Shown: positions 26,071-37,651 of the stretch, in pieces
Layout: every line of letters begins with the position of its first letter
Numbering within the stretch: position 1 is the stretch's first letter
Assembly (NCBI GenBank): GCA_963789535.1
Contig: CAWBKU010000004.1
Location: 868,001-932,000, forward strand
Reading direction: 5' to 3'
Length of the DNA stretch: 64,000 nt
Source of the DNA: CAVXHQ01 sp963789535
Lineage (GTDB): Bacteria; Pseudomonadota; Alphaproteobacteria; Rhodobacterales; Rhodobacteraceae
The notes under the pieces: generated by a model
Databases searched by the model: none
What the model was told of the DNA's origin: nothing
The model's input: the letters and a program-made list of their open reading frames with translations, nothing else
Made by a program: the position numbers and the translations under genes

Positions 26071-27606
26071 TCAGACCGCCCCGCCCGCGTCGAGCCGGTC
26101 GAGGAAAGCGCCCGCGTCTCGCAACACCGTCGTGCGGCGGTCGGCATCCATCCTGTCCCACGTGCGGTACATGTTGCCCATCCGGGGGTTTCCCTCGAAC
26201 CGATCGCGGTGCCGGTCGAGAAAGTGCCAATAGAGATAATTGAACGGACAAGCGCTTTCGCCGGTCTTTTCCTTCACCGAATAGGCGCACGTCTTGCAAT
26301 AATCGGACATGCGGTCGATGTAGGCGCCGGACGAGACATAGGGCTTCGACCCCAGCAGGCCGCCGTCCGCGAACTGGCTCATGCCGATGACGTTCGGCGA
26401 CATCACCCACTCATAGGCGTCGGCAAAGGCGCACATGAACCAGTCCTGCACCGCCTGCGGCCGGATCCCGGCCAGAAGCGCGAAATTGCCCAGCACCATC
26501 AACCGCTGGATGTGATGCGCATAGGCGTGGTCGCGTGCCTCGGCCACGCAGGTCGCCAGACAGTTCATCTCCGTCGCGCCGCCCCAATAGAGGTCGGGCA
26601 GCGCCCGGTCGTGGCCCAGCGCGTTGCGGTCGGCATAGTCCGGCCCCTGAAGGAAATAGATGCCGCGCATGTATTCGCGCCAGCCGATGATCTGCCGGAT
26701 GAACCCCTCGGCGGCGTTGATCGGCGCCCGGCCCGCGCGCCACTCCGCCTCGGCGGCGCGGCACACCTCGAGGGGGTCGAGGAGCCCCGCGTTGATGTAG
26801 AAGCTGATGAGGGAGTGGTAGAGGAACGGCTGGTCCGCCACCATCGCGTCCTGATAGTCGCCGAATTGCGGCAGCCCGGTCTTCAGCCAGTGCGCCAGTT
26901 GTCGCCGCGCCTGGCCCTGGTCGGTGGCAAAGGTGAACGGACGCAGGTCGCCGAAATTATCGCCGAACCGCTCCTCGACGAGGGTCAGCACCTCCTCGAC
27001 GGTGCCGTCGGGGGTGAACGCCATCGGCCCCGACGGATCTAGGCCCTTCGGCGGGGCCTTGCGGTTGTCGTGGTCGAAATTCCACTGTCCCCCCGCCGGT
27101 TCGCCGTCCTCCATCATCAGGCCCGTCTCGCGCCGCATCTCCCGGTAGAAATATTCCATCCGCAGTTGCTTCTTGCCCTCCGCCCATGCCTCGAATCGGG
27201 CATGCGAGGCCACGAATCGTGTGTCCGCGAACTGATGCACCGGCAACGCCGCCTCTTCGAGCGCCGCGATCAGCCGCCATTCGCCGGGCTCGGTCGCCAG
27301 CACCTCGCGCGCGCCCACCTCCTCTGCGCGGCGCAGCAATTCGCCCGGGATCGAGCCTGTGTTTTCGATGTCGTCTAGCCGGGTATAGAGCACCCGCCAC
27401 CCTGCCCCCTCGAGGCGCGCCGCAAACTTGCGCATCGCGGCGAAACAGAACGCGATCTTCTTGGGGTGGTGGCGCACATAGGTCGCCTCGGCCATCACTT
27501 CGGCCATCACGACGACATCGCGGTCCTTGTCGGCCTCGCGCAGCGCCGACAACCCATCGCTCAACTGGTCGCCAAGCACGAGAACCAGACGGGGCGCGTC
27601 TACCAC
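26071..27606 (-). CDS. FeS-type bacterial cryptochrome/photolyase (CryPro / FeS-BCP family)
   Basis: 511-residue flavoprotein of the deoxyribodipyrimidine photolyase-related group, whose characterised members (Agrobacterium PhrB, Rhodobacter CryB) bind FAD, a lumazine antenna and a 4Fe-4S cluster. Cysteines C349 (in EMNCLATC), C437, C440 (CKTC) and C453 (SACPFNYLYW) match the four cluster ligands. Other hallmarks are RLVLVLGDQLSDGL at the start, RQIIGWREYMRGIY and AYAHHIQRLMVLGNF. The start is GTG 27606, overlapping the upstream SDR stop by 7 bp. It could repair (6-4) photoproducts or act as a light sensor. Confidence 0.93.
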   Translation of the reverse strand: MVDAPRLVLVLGDQLSDGLSALREADKDRDVVVMAEVMAEATYVRHHPKKIAFCFAAMRKFAARLEGAGWRVLYTRLDDIENTGSIPGELLRRAEEVGAREVLATEPGEWRLIAALEEAALPVHQFADTRFVASHARFEAWAEGKKQLRMEYFYREMRRETGLMMEDGEPAGGQWNFDHDNRKAPPKGLDPSGPMAFTPDGTVEEVLTLVEERFGDNFGDLRPFTFATDQGQARRQLAHWLKTGLPQFGDYQDAMVADQPFLYHSLISFYINAGLLDPLEVCRAAEAEWRAGRAPINAAEGFIRQIIGWREYMRGIYFLQGPDYADRNALGHDRALPDLYWGGATEMNCLATCVAEARDHAYAHHIQRLMVLGNFALLAGIRPQAVQDWFMCAFADAYEWVMSPNVIGMSQFADGGLLGSKPYVSSGAYIDRMSDYCKTCAYSVKEKTGESACPFNYLYWHFLDRHRDRFEGNPRMGNMYRTWDRMDADRRTTVLRDAGAFLDRLDAGGAV

Positions 27607-28277
27607 GGCACCGCCGCGCCCGAGTAGTCGAAGAACCCGCCGGAGTGCGCCACGTCGAGACCGTCGACCACGTCGAGCAGGTTCCGCGCGGCCACCTCCG
27701 CCGTCACCGTGCTGTGCCGCGCCGCATACTCGGCGGTGAACGGCGTCTCGACCGTGCCGGGATGCAGCGCCACGCAGATCGCCTGCTTGCGCGTCCGCCC
27801 CAGTTCGATGGCGGCGCCGCGCACGATCTGGTTCAGCGCCGCCTTCGAGGCGCGATAGGAATGCCAGCCGCCGATGTGGTTGTCGCCGATGCTCCCGACG
27901 CGCGCCGACAGCACCGCGACCACGGCGCGTCGGTCCGTCGGCAACAGGCGCTGCACCCCGCGCAGGATCAGCGCCGGGCCGATCGCATTGACCGCGAACA
28001 CCTGCGCCATTGCCCGGGCCCCGAGCGCCGACAGCGCCTTTTCCGGCGCCCCGCCCGGCGGGGCCAGCACGCCGACCGCCACGAAGATGAGGTCGAACGT
28101 CCCCTCGAGCGCGCCCAGCGCCGCCGAGACCGAGGCCTCGTCGGTCACGTCGAGCCCGTCGGCTGACCGGGACAATCGCACGACCTGCGCCCCCCGCACC
28201 TCCGCCTCGGCGGCGACGGCGGCGCCGATCCCGCCCGAGGCGCCGATGATGAGTGCCCTGTCCATTCGCGTCGACAT
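27600..28277 (-). CDS. Short-chain dehydrogenase/reductase, coupled to the photolyase gene
   Basis: Classical SDR of about 225 residues. The nucleotide-binding motif GASGGIGAAVA is at the N-terminus and the active-site segment YRASKAALNQ follows SARVGSIGDN. FAVNAIGPALIL marks the central strand-helix. Substrate unknown. ATG 28277 was chosen over 28319 and 28265 because it leaves a short lead into the Rossmann fold. The gene overlaps the cryptochrome gene by 7 bp, a pairing common in Rhodobacteraceae that suggests shared light or stress expression. Confidence 0.85.
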   Translation of the reverse strand: MSTRMDRALIIGASGGIGAAVAAEAEVRGAQVVRLSRSADGLDVTDEASVSAALGALEGTFDLIFVAVGVLAPPGGAPEKALSALGARAMAQVFAVNAIGPALILRGVQRLLPTDRRAVVAVLSARVGSIGDNHIGGWHSYRASKAALNQIVRGAAIELGRTRKQAICVALHPGTVETPFTAEYAARHSTVTAEVAARNLLDVVDGLDVAHSGGFFDYSGAAVPW

Positions 28278-28390
28278 AGGGCCGGAAACGTCGAGGTCAC
28301 GGTGGTCGATCGCGTTCACGTTGCCATAACAACTCCCGCCGGAGGCAAGCCACCCCTTTTCAACCTGCGCAACGCCGCTATAGTGCCGCC

Positions 28391-28486
28391 ATGACTCGTC
28401 GCGCGCCCCAAATGTATCAATCTGTCATTGGCATCGCCAAAGGCCCGGCGGCGCGCGCCCTCCTCCTGCTGCTTAGCCTGCGCTGA
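28391..28486 (+). CDS. leuL: leuA leader peptide with five consecutive leucine codons
   Basis: 31-residue ORF (MTRRAPQMYQS...LLLLLSLR) ending 67 bp upstream of leuA. Codons 24-28 are five successive Leu codons (28460-28474), followed by Ser-Leu-Arg-stop. This is the design of a transcription-attenuation leader: ribosome stalling when leucyl-tRNA is scarce alters downstream RNA folding. It is too short for routine gene calling. The peptide has no other evident function. Confidence 0.85.
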   Translation: MTRRAPQMYQSVIGIAKGPAARALLLLLSLR

Positions 28487-28553
28487 GCGTGCCCCCCGGC
28501 GCGGCCGCTCGACAGGTGCAGCGCCGGAGGAACGAGGACAAAGGACCAGAAAA
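28480..28553 (+). promoter_or_regulatory. Leucine attenuator RNA structure between leuL and leuA
   Basis: Two mutually exclusive pairings can be drawn. A 10-bp stem with one mismatch joins CCCCCGGCGC (28493-28502) to GCGCCGGAGG (28521-28530). An alternative joins GCGCTG (28480-28485, overlapping the last leader codons) to CAGCGC (28519-28524), which would break the first stem. The first stem lacks a T run, so it may terminate weakly or act by other means. The logic fits a leader-peptide attenuator; the fold is inferred by eye. Confidence 0.5.
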
Positions 28554-30112
<1,559 letters not shown>

Positions 30113-30232
30113 GCGGAGCAAAGTGACCCTGGGGCAACTTTGCCGCGCCAGGCGTTCCGTCGGACTGCGGGCGGTTTGACAGCCGCCCGCATATCCGCAA
30201 CGATTTGACAGCCACTCCTTTCAGGGTTCCGC

Positions 30233-30844
30233 GTGCCAAGACCGTTTCCCATCGCTGCCAGGATCAGTCTGTCGGCTCTTCTCGGTTTGTGGCTGGCTGG
30301 CGCAGCCTTTGCCCAGACCCGCTGTCCGACCCGCGACGACCTTGGGCAGGGCGTCCGCCTGACCCGGACCGACCCCTATCTCAGCAGCGTTTACCGGCGC
30401 GACGACAGCGGCCTGTGGGAAACGCGGCTGCTGGATGCAGGCGCCGCCGGTCCGCGAGCGCTCTATGCGCATCCTCTGGCGGTGTCGCGGCGCGAGGATG
30501 CGGCGGCGGCCCTCGGGGTGATCTATACCGACGACCCCGCCGACCTCGACCACCTCGACAGGCTGCTGGCCTGGACCAGCGACGTCACCCTCACCCGCGA
30601 TGGAATCGTCGTCGCACAGGGGGTGTTCTCGGTGGCCTTGATCGGCACCGGAGAGATCGATATCGGCGGCTGCCGCTATGCGGTCTGGAACACCCGCGAC
30701 GTCCTCGTCATGGACGACAGCGCACCGATCATATTCGAAAAGTACTATGCTCCGGCCCTGGGCCTCGTGCTGAGAAGTGTCAGGATCGACCTGAACGGCG
30801 ATGGCTTGTCGACTGTTGTAATGGATCAAATTGCTCTGGAATAA
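30233..30844 (+). CDS. Exported hypothetical protein
   Basis: 203-residue protein with a signal peptide (LSALLGLWLAGAAFAQ) starting at GTG 30233. The mature region has a Cys pair (TRCPT near residue 31, GGCRYAVWN near 155) and a beta-rich character, ending in DLNGDGLSTVVMDQIALE. No known family is recognised. It lies alone between leuA and mreB, both on the same strand, with about 120-180 bp on each side. Confidence 0.6.
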   Translation: MPRPFPIAARISLSALLGLWLAGAAFAQTRCPTRDDLGQGVRLTRTDPYLSSVYRRDDSGLWETRLLDAGAAGPRALYAHPLAVSRREDAAAALGVIYTDDPADLDHLDRLLAWTSDVTLTRDGIVVAQGVFSVALIGTGEIDIGGCRYAVWNTRDVLVMDDSAPIIFEKYYAPALGLVLRSVRIDLNGDGLSTVVMDQIALE

Positions 30845-31022
30845 GACTGATACCGAAGCCACGACGTCAGTCGCAATGTTCGAATAATGCAAGCGGCGAA
30901 AAGGTGCCCAATGCCTTGCCACGGGGCCTTTCACCTCGTGCACCATGCGCCTATAAGTCCGCGATGCGAAGGCCCGGTGGCGGGTCCGCATCCCCGGCAC
31001 TGGTAGTGGAAAGAAGACGACG

Positions 31023-32063
<1,041 letters not shown>

Positions 32064-32082
32064 CCCGCGTCTGGGGGCGCCC

Positions 32083-33024
32083 GTGGCCAGAGACCGCAGC
32101 CAGAAAGAGGATTATGTCGGCCCGATCCGCCGTTTGGTGATCGGCCTGATGGTCCTGTTCCTGCTCGGCATCTTCGTGGTCTGGCGGATCGACAGCCCGC
32201 GCGTCGAACGGTTCCGCGCCGCCGTCATCGACCGGGTCGTCCCGAACCTCGACTGGGCGATGGCGCCCGTCACAGGCGTCGTCAACCTGATCGCCGATTT
32301 CCAGAGCTACAATCGTATCGTCGAGCAGAATCAACAACTTCGTCGCGAGTTGCAGCAGATGCGCGCCTGGCGCGAGGCAGCGATCCAGCTCGATCAGGAG
32401 AATGCGCGCCTGCTCGACCTCAACAACGTGAGCCTCGATGCCAACCTCACCTTCATCACCGGCGTCGTGATGGCCGATTCGGGCTCGCCGTTCCGGCAGT
32501 CGGTGCTGCTGAACGTCGGCGCGCGCGACGGCATCCTCGATGGATGGGCGGCAATGGACGGGATCGGCCTCGTGGGGCGGATCGCGGGCGTCGGGCAAAA
32601 TTCGGCGCGGGTGATGCTGCTCACCGACACGTCGAGCCGGATCCCGATCTCGGTGCAACCCTCGGGTCAGCGGGCGTTCCTCGTCGGCGACAACACCGCG
32701 CTGCCGTTCCTCGACTTCATCGACGATCCTACGGCCCTGCGCGCAGGCGACCGTGTCGTCAGCACCGGCGACGGCGGCGTCTTTCCCCCCGACCTGCTCG
32801 TCGGGCAGGTTGTCGAGGCCAGCGACGGGCGCCTGCGGGTCCGGCTGGCCGCCGACTATGGCCGCCTCGAGTTCCTGCGCGTCCTGCGCTCGCGCGAGGC
32901 CGAGACGATCGGCGACGGGATCGGCGTGATCGGCCCCGCCCCGCTCCCCGTCGCCACCGGCCCGGCCCGGCCCGCCGCGCGCGGCGAGGACGTGGCACCG
33001 CGCACCGAGGCGACCGATGGCTGA
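32083..33024 (+). CDS. mreC: Rod shape-determining protein MreC
   Basis: Bitopic elongasome scaffold, 313 residues from GTG 32083, with one membrane helix (LVIGLMVLFLLGIFVVW, residues 18-36). A coiled coil of about residues 75-115 follows (QNQQLRRELQQMRAW... NARLLDLN), then the periplasmic beta-barrel domain with FITGVVMADSGSPFRQ and VGQNSARVMLLTD. The C-terminal tail is Pro/Ala-rich. MreC activates PBP2-RodA. It overlaps mreD by 8 bp. Confidence 0.94.
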   Translation: MARDRSQKEDYVGPIRRLVIGLMVLFLLGIFVVWRIDSPRVERFRAAVIDRVVPNLDWAMAPVTGVVNLIADFQSYNRIVEQNQQLRRELQQMRAWREAAIQLDQENARLLDLNNVSLDANLTFITGVVMADSGSPFRQSVLLNVGARDGILDGWAAMDGIGLVGRIAGVGQNSARVMLLTDTSSRIPISVQPSGQRAFLVGDNTALPFLDFIDDPTALRAGDRVVSTGDGGVFPPDLLVGQVVEASDGRLRVRLAADYGRLEFLRVLRSREAETIGDGIGVIGPAPLPVATGPARPAARGEDVAPRTEATDG

Positions 33025-33616
33025 GGCGACGCGCATCCGCCTCTGGTTCGGCCGGTGCACGTTCCTTCTGCTCGCCGCCGTGCTGATCTTCGTCCAGCTC
33101 CTGCCGCGCGAGACCCTGCCACCCGAGGTGGCGACGCCCGGCGCCTTCCTCGCCGCCCTCATCGCGGGTGAGGCGCTTCAGCGCGTGTTCGTCTGGCCCG
33201 ATCTGCTGCTGGCGGTGGTGCTGGTCTGGGTGATCCGGCGGCCCGAGCATCTGCCGACTGCATCGGTCGCAGGGCTGATGTTCCTGACCGACCTGCTGTT
33301 TCAGCGCCCGCCCGGCCTCTGGGCAGCCCTTGTCCTGATCCTGACCGAGATGCTCCGCAACCGCGCTGCGGCGATGCGGACCCTGCCGTTCATGTTCGAA
33401 TGGGGGTCGGTGACGCTTGGCATCGTCACCGTCACGCTGGTGAACCGCGCGGTGCTCGCCCTGACCGTCACGCCGCAGGCAGGCATCGCTCTGACCCTGT
33501 CGCAAATGGTCGCGACCAGTGCCGTCTATCCCTTGATCGCGGGCGCCGCGGCGCTCATCTTCGGGGTGACGCGCCCGGGCCCGGGCAAGGTCGACGCCTT
33601 CGGCAAACGGGTGTAG
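33017..33616 (+). CDS. mreD: Rod shape-determining protein MreD
   Basis: 199-residue integral membrane protein with about five or six hydrophobic segments, placed between mreC and mrdA as in most alphaproteobacteria. Sequence conservation in MreD is low, so the assignment rests mainly on topology, size and position. It starts inside the end of mreC and its stop is 9 bp before the next gene. It works with MreB and MreC in the elongation complex. Confidence 0.88.
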   Translation: MAEATRIRLWFGRCTFLLLAAVLIFVQLLPRETLPPEVATPGAFLAALIAGEALQRVFVWPDLLLAVVLVWVIRRPEHLPTASVAGLMFLTDLLFQRPPGLWAALVLILTEMLRNRAAAMRTLPFMFEWGSVTLGIVTVTLVNRAVLALTVTPQAGIALTLSQMVATSAVYPLIAGAAALIFGVTRPGPGKVDAFGKRV

Positions 33617-33625
33617 GAGGCCAAT

Positions 33626-35566
33626 ATGAAACGACCGCAGAAAGATACCGCCGAAAGCGTCCGCAAGGTCGGGCGGCGTGCCATCCTCATGGGGTCGGTG
33701 CAACTTGGCGTCATGGGTATCCTCGGCTGGCGGATGCACCAGATGCAGGTCGAGGAGGCGGACGCCTTTCGCCTGCTGGCCGAAGAGAATCGGATCAAGT
33801 TCGAGCTTTTGCCGCCGAATCGCGGCCTGATCTATGACCGTGCGGGCAAGGTGCTTGCCGACAATCAGCAGCACTATCGCATCACCATCCTGCGCGAGGA
33901 TGCCGGCGACGTGCGCGCCGCACTCGACCGGCTGGCGAGCGTCGTGCCTCTCGACGCCGACACGATCGAGCGCACGGTGGAAGAGGCCGAACGCCGCTCG
34001 CCGCTGCTGCCGGTGACGGTCCTCGAACGGGTGACGTGGGACATCATCAGCCGGGTGCAGCTGAACGCCCCGGCCCTGCCCGGCATTACGGCGGGCGTCG
34101 GCCTGTCGCGCATCTATCCGATGGGCGCCGTCACGGCCCACGTCGTGGGCTACGTCGGGCCGGTCAGCGATTACGATCTTTCGCAGATCGAGGATCCCGA
34201 ACCTGTCCTCGAGATCCCGAAGTTCCAGATCGGCAAGACGGGCGTCGAGTCGAAGATGGAGGACGACCTGCGCGGCAGCGCCGGAACGCTTCAGGTCGAG
34301 GTGAACGCCCGGGGCCGGGTGATGCGCGAACTCGACCGGCAGGAGGGCATTCCCGGCGCCGACCTGCAACTGGGCCTCGACGCCGATCTGCAACGCTATT
34401 GCGAGGCGCGTCTGGAGGGCGAGAGCGCCAGCATCGTCGTCATCGACACCCAGACCGGCGACCTGCGCGCCATCGCTTCGGCACCGTCTTTCGATCCGAA
34501 CAAATTCGTGCGCGGCATCACCAACGAGGACTGGCAGGGCCTCAACGAAAACGACCGCCGCCCGCTCGCGTCCAAGGCGGTGCAGGATACCTATCCGCCG
34601 GGGTCCACGTTCAAGATGGTCGTCCTCATGGCCGCGCTCGAGGACGGGGTCATCACCCCCGAGGAAACCATCCGCTGCAACGGCTATATCGAGATCGGAT
34701 CCTCGCGGTTCCATTGCTGGAAGAGCGGTGGTCACGGCAACATCAACGTCAACGAGAGCCTCAAGCAAAGCTGTGACGTCTACTACTACGAGGTCGCCCA
34801 GCGTGTCGGCATCGACAAGATCGCCGCAATGGCGCGGCGGATGGGCCTTGGCGTAAGGCACGACGTGCCGATGTCGGCGGTGGTTCCGGGCATCGCCCCC
34901 GACCGCGAATGGAAACAACGCGAACGCGGCGAGGACTGGCGGATCGGCGATACCGTGAACGCCGGGATCGGCCAGGGCTATGTTCTGGCGTCACCGCTGC
35001 AACTGGCCGTCATGACGGCCCGGCTGGCCACCGGCCGCGAGGTCAATCCGCGCCTGATCTACAGGATCAACGGCGTGGAACAGCCCTCCGGGCTTGGCCC
35101 GTCGCTGGGCCTGAACGAGAATTTCCTGATGCGCACCCGCCAGTCGATGTACGACGTGGTGAACCACAATCGCGGCACCGCCTATCGTGCGCGGTTCGAC
35201 GCAGACGGCATGAAGATGGCGGGCAAGACCGGCACCAGTCAGGTCCGGCGCATCACCACCGAAGAGCGCGCGCGCGGCGTGATTTCCAACGAAGACCTGC
35301 CCTGGAGCCGGCGCGATCACGCCCTGTGGGTGAATTTCGCGCCCTTCGACAACCCGCGCTATGCGGTCTCGGTCGTCGTCGAACACGGCGGCGGCGGCTC
35401 GACGGCGGCCGCGCCGATCGGTCGCGACGTGACCTTGCAGGCGCTCTACGGCGGCGCCCCCCCGCTCGAGGCCTATCCGTCCGAAGTGCGCGGCACGATC
35501 CGCACGCAACAGGAACGGATCGCCGGCTGGACCGCCGACGGCACCGCCACGGCCGAGCGGGCCTGA
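33626..35566 (+). CDS. mrdA: Penicillin-binding protein 2 (elongation transpeptidase)
   Basis: 646-residue class B PBP. It has an N-terminal membrane anchor (residues 17-35), a dimerisation/pedestal domain with NRGLIYDRAGKVLADN, and a transpeptidase domain. The active-site Ser327 lies in PPGSTFKMV (SxxK), the second motif is S382-C-D, and the third K534-T-G in AGKTGTSQV. It crosslinks side-wall peptidoglycan together with RodA, whose gene starts 5 bp downstream. Length is normal. Confidence 0.96.
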   Translation: MKRPQKDTAESVRKVGRRAILMGSVQLGVMGILGWRMHQMQVEEADAFRLLAEENRIKFELLPPNRGLIYDRAGKVLADNQQHYRITILREDAGDVRAALDRLASVVPLDADTIERTVEEAERRSPLLPVTVLERVTWDIISRVQLNAPALPGITAGVGLSRIYPMGAVTAHVVGYVGPVSDYDLSQIEDPEPVLEIPKFQIGKTGVESKMEDDLRGSAGTLQVEVNARGRVMRELDRQEGIPGADLQLGLDADLQRYCEARLEGESASIVVIDTQTGDLRAIASAPSFDPNKFVRGITNEDWQGLNENDRRPLASKAVQDTYPPGSTFKMVVLMAALEDGVITPEETIRCNGYIEIGSSRFHCWKSGGHGNINVNESLKQSCDVYYYEVAQRVGIDKIAAMARRMGLGVRHDVPMSAVVPGIAPDREWKQRERGEDWRIGDTVNAGIGQGYVLASPLQLAVMTARLATGREVNPRLIYRINGVEQPSGLGPSLGLNENFLMRTRQSMYDVVNHNRGTAYRARFDADGMKMAGKTGTSQVRRITTEERARGVISNEDLPWSRRDHALWVNFAPFDNPRYAVSVVVEHGGGGSTAAAPIGRDVTLQALYGGAPPLEAYPSEVRGTIRTQQERIAGWTADGTATAERA

Positions 35567-35571
35567 CCGGG

Positions 35572-36717
35572 ATGAGCTACCTCGAATACAACACCCGCAA
35601 CGTGCCGACCGGGCTGCGCAAGCTGCTCTATATCAATTGGCCGGTCGTGATCCTGCTCGTCGCCGTCGCCTGCGCGGGGTTCCTGCAACTCTACTCGGTC
35701 GCCGGCGGCGACGCGACACGCTGGATGGACCCGCAGGTGGCCCGGTTCGGGGCGGGCATGGTGCTCATGTTCGTCGTCGCCATGGTGCCGGTCTGGTTCT
35801 GGAAGAGCATGTCGGTGATCGGCTATATCCTCGGCGTCCTGCTGATCCTCGCGGTGACGTTCACCGCAGCGGGCGACAGTGGCGGCGGCGCGCAACGCTG
35901 GCTCGACTTCGGGCCGATCCGCCTGCAACCCTCCGAACTGATGAAGATCGCGATCGTGGTGTTTCTGGCCGCCTATTACGACTGGCTGCCCGTAAACAGG
36001 GTAAGCCACCCGTTCTGGGTGCTCGTGCCCGTCGTGCTGGTCTCGGGGCCGGCGGTTCTGGTGCTGGCGCAGCCCGACCTCGGCACCGCGATCCTGCTGG
36101 TGGCGGGCGGCGGGGCGATGATGTGGTTCGCGGGCGTCCACTGGGCCTATTTCGTGACCCTGATCGGCTCGGTCGTCGGCGCCGTCTATGCCGTCCTCGA
36201 GAGCCGCGGGACGGCGTGGCAACTCCTCGAGGACTATCAGTTCCGCCGTATCGACACGTTCCTCGATCCGACCACCGATCCGCTCGGGGCGGGCTACAAC
36301 ATCACGCAAGCGCAGATCGCTCTCGGCTCCGGCGGCTGGGCCGGCAAGGGATTCATGCAGGGCACGCAGTCGCGGCTGAACTTTCTGCCCGAAAAGCACA
36401 CCGATTTCATCTTTACCACCCTGGCCGAGGAGTTCGGCTTTATCGGCGCGTTCACGCTGCTGTGCCTCTACGGTCTGCTCATCTTCTTTTGCGTCGCTTC
36501 GGCGATCAACAACCGCGACCGCTTTGCCTCCCTCCTGACCCTCGGCATCGCGGCCACCTTCTTTTTCTACTTTGCCGTGAACATGGCGATGGTGATGGGC
36601 CTGATGCCGGTCGTCGGCGTGCCGCTGCCGCTGGTAAGCTACGGCGGCTCGGCGATGCTCGTGCTTCTGATCGGGTTCGGCCTGATGCAGAGCGCGCACG
36701 TCCACAAGCCGCGCTAG
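35572..36717 (+). CDS. rodA: Rod shape-determining SEDS glycosyltransferase RodA
   Basis: 381-residue SEDS-family polymerase that builds glycan strands with PBP2. Ten hydrophobic helices can be read. Family motifs: GAQRWLDFGPIRLQPSELMK, LAQPDLGTAILL with the catalytic Asp, RLNFLPEKHTDFIFTTLAEEFG in the large loop, and GLMPVVGVPLPLVSYGGSAML at the end. The start ATG follows mrdA by 5 bp. The next gene (ghrA-like) begins at GTG immediately after its stop. Confidence 0.97.
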   Translation: MSYLEYNTRNVPTGLRKLLYINWPVVILLVAVACAGFLQLYSVAGGDATRWMDPQVARFGAGMVLMFVVAMVPVWFWKSMSVIGYILGVLLILAVTFTAAGDSGGGAQRWLDFGPIRLQPSELMKIAIVVFLAAYYDWLPVNRVSHPFWVLVPVVLVSGPAVLVLAQPDLGTAILLVAGGGAMMWFAGVHWAYFVTLIGSVVGAVYAVLESRGTAWQLLEDYQFRRIDTFLDPTTDPLGAGYNITQAQIALGSGGWAGKGFMQGTQSRLNFLPEKHTDFIFTTLAEEFGFIGAFTLLCLYGLLIFFCVASAINNRDRFASLLTLGIAATFFFYFAVNMAMVMGLMPVVGVPLPLVSYGGSAMLVLLIGFGLMQSAHVHKPR

Positions 36718-37651
36718 GTGCGGCGCATCCTCTTTGCCGCCCCGGCCGGGGCCTGGACCGATTATCGTCGACCCCTGGCCGATGCGTTGGATGACGCGGG
36801 AATCGAAGCAGATTCTGGCGACCGATCATCCAGCGGGCAGCGTCGACTATATCGTCTACGCGCCCGGCGGGCCGCTGACGGACTTTACCCCCTACACCCG
36901 CACCCGCGCCGTCCTCAGCCTCTGGGCCGGGGTCGAGGGCATCGTCACGAACCCGACCCTGACGCAGCCGCTGACCCGCATGGTCGATGCAGGACTGGAA
37001 CGCGGCATGGTCGAATGGGTGACGGCCCACGTGCTGCGCCATCACCTGAACCTCGACCGGTATATCGCCGGTCAGGACGGCGTCTGGCGCGGCGACGACA
37101 TGACGCCGCTCGCCTCGGATCGACGGGTCACGGTGCTCGGTCTCGGGGCCCTGGGGCGGGCCTGTGCCGCGGCCCTCGCAACGCTCCGCTTTTCCGTCAC
37201 CGGCTGGAGCCGGACGCCGCGCGATGTGCCGGGAATCCGCTGCCTGGCGGGGGACGCGGGGCTCGCGGCGGCACTGGACGTGGCGGAGATCGTGGTGCTG
37301 CTGCTCCCGCTGACCGCCCAGACCGAGAACCTGATGAACGCAGAGCGCCTCGCCCGCCTTGCGCCCGGCGCGGCCCTCCTCAATCCCGGGCGCGGCGCCC
37401 TCATCGACGACGCGGCCCTGCTGGATGCCCTCGATCGCGGCACCCTCGGCCATGCCACGCTCGACGTGTTCCGCGCCGAACCGCTGCCGCGCGAACATCC
37501 GTTCTGGACCCATCCGAAGGTGACGGTCACGCCGCACATCGCGGCAAAGACCCGCCCCGCCACCGCCGCACGGGTCATCGCCGAGAACATCCGCCGCAGC
37601 GAGGCGGGCGAGGCGATGATCCATCTCGTGGACCGCAGGAACGGCTATTAG
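36718..37651 (+). pseudogene. ghrA: Glyoxylate/hydroxypyruvate reductase A-type 2-hydroxyacid dehydrogenase, one-base frameshift
   Basis: NAD(P)-dependent D-2-hydroxyacid dehydrogenase family. From GTG 36718, touching the rodA stop, the frame reads RRILFAAPAGAWTDYRRPL then DALDDAGIEAD. One extra T in 36813-36814 shifts it. Removing it joins to LATDHPAGSVDYIVYAPGG and on to the stop at 37651, giving about 310 residues, the GhrA length. Downstream motifs are intact: VLGLGALGRACAAAL (dinucleotide site), LINPGRGALIDD-like LLNPGRGALIDD, and VTPHIAA. It is either broken or a sequencing error. A start at 36734 would drop the true N-terminus. Confidence 0.82.
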
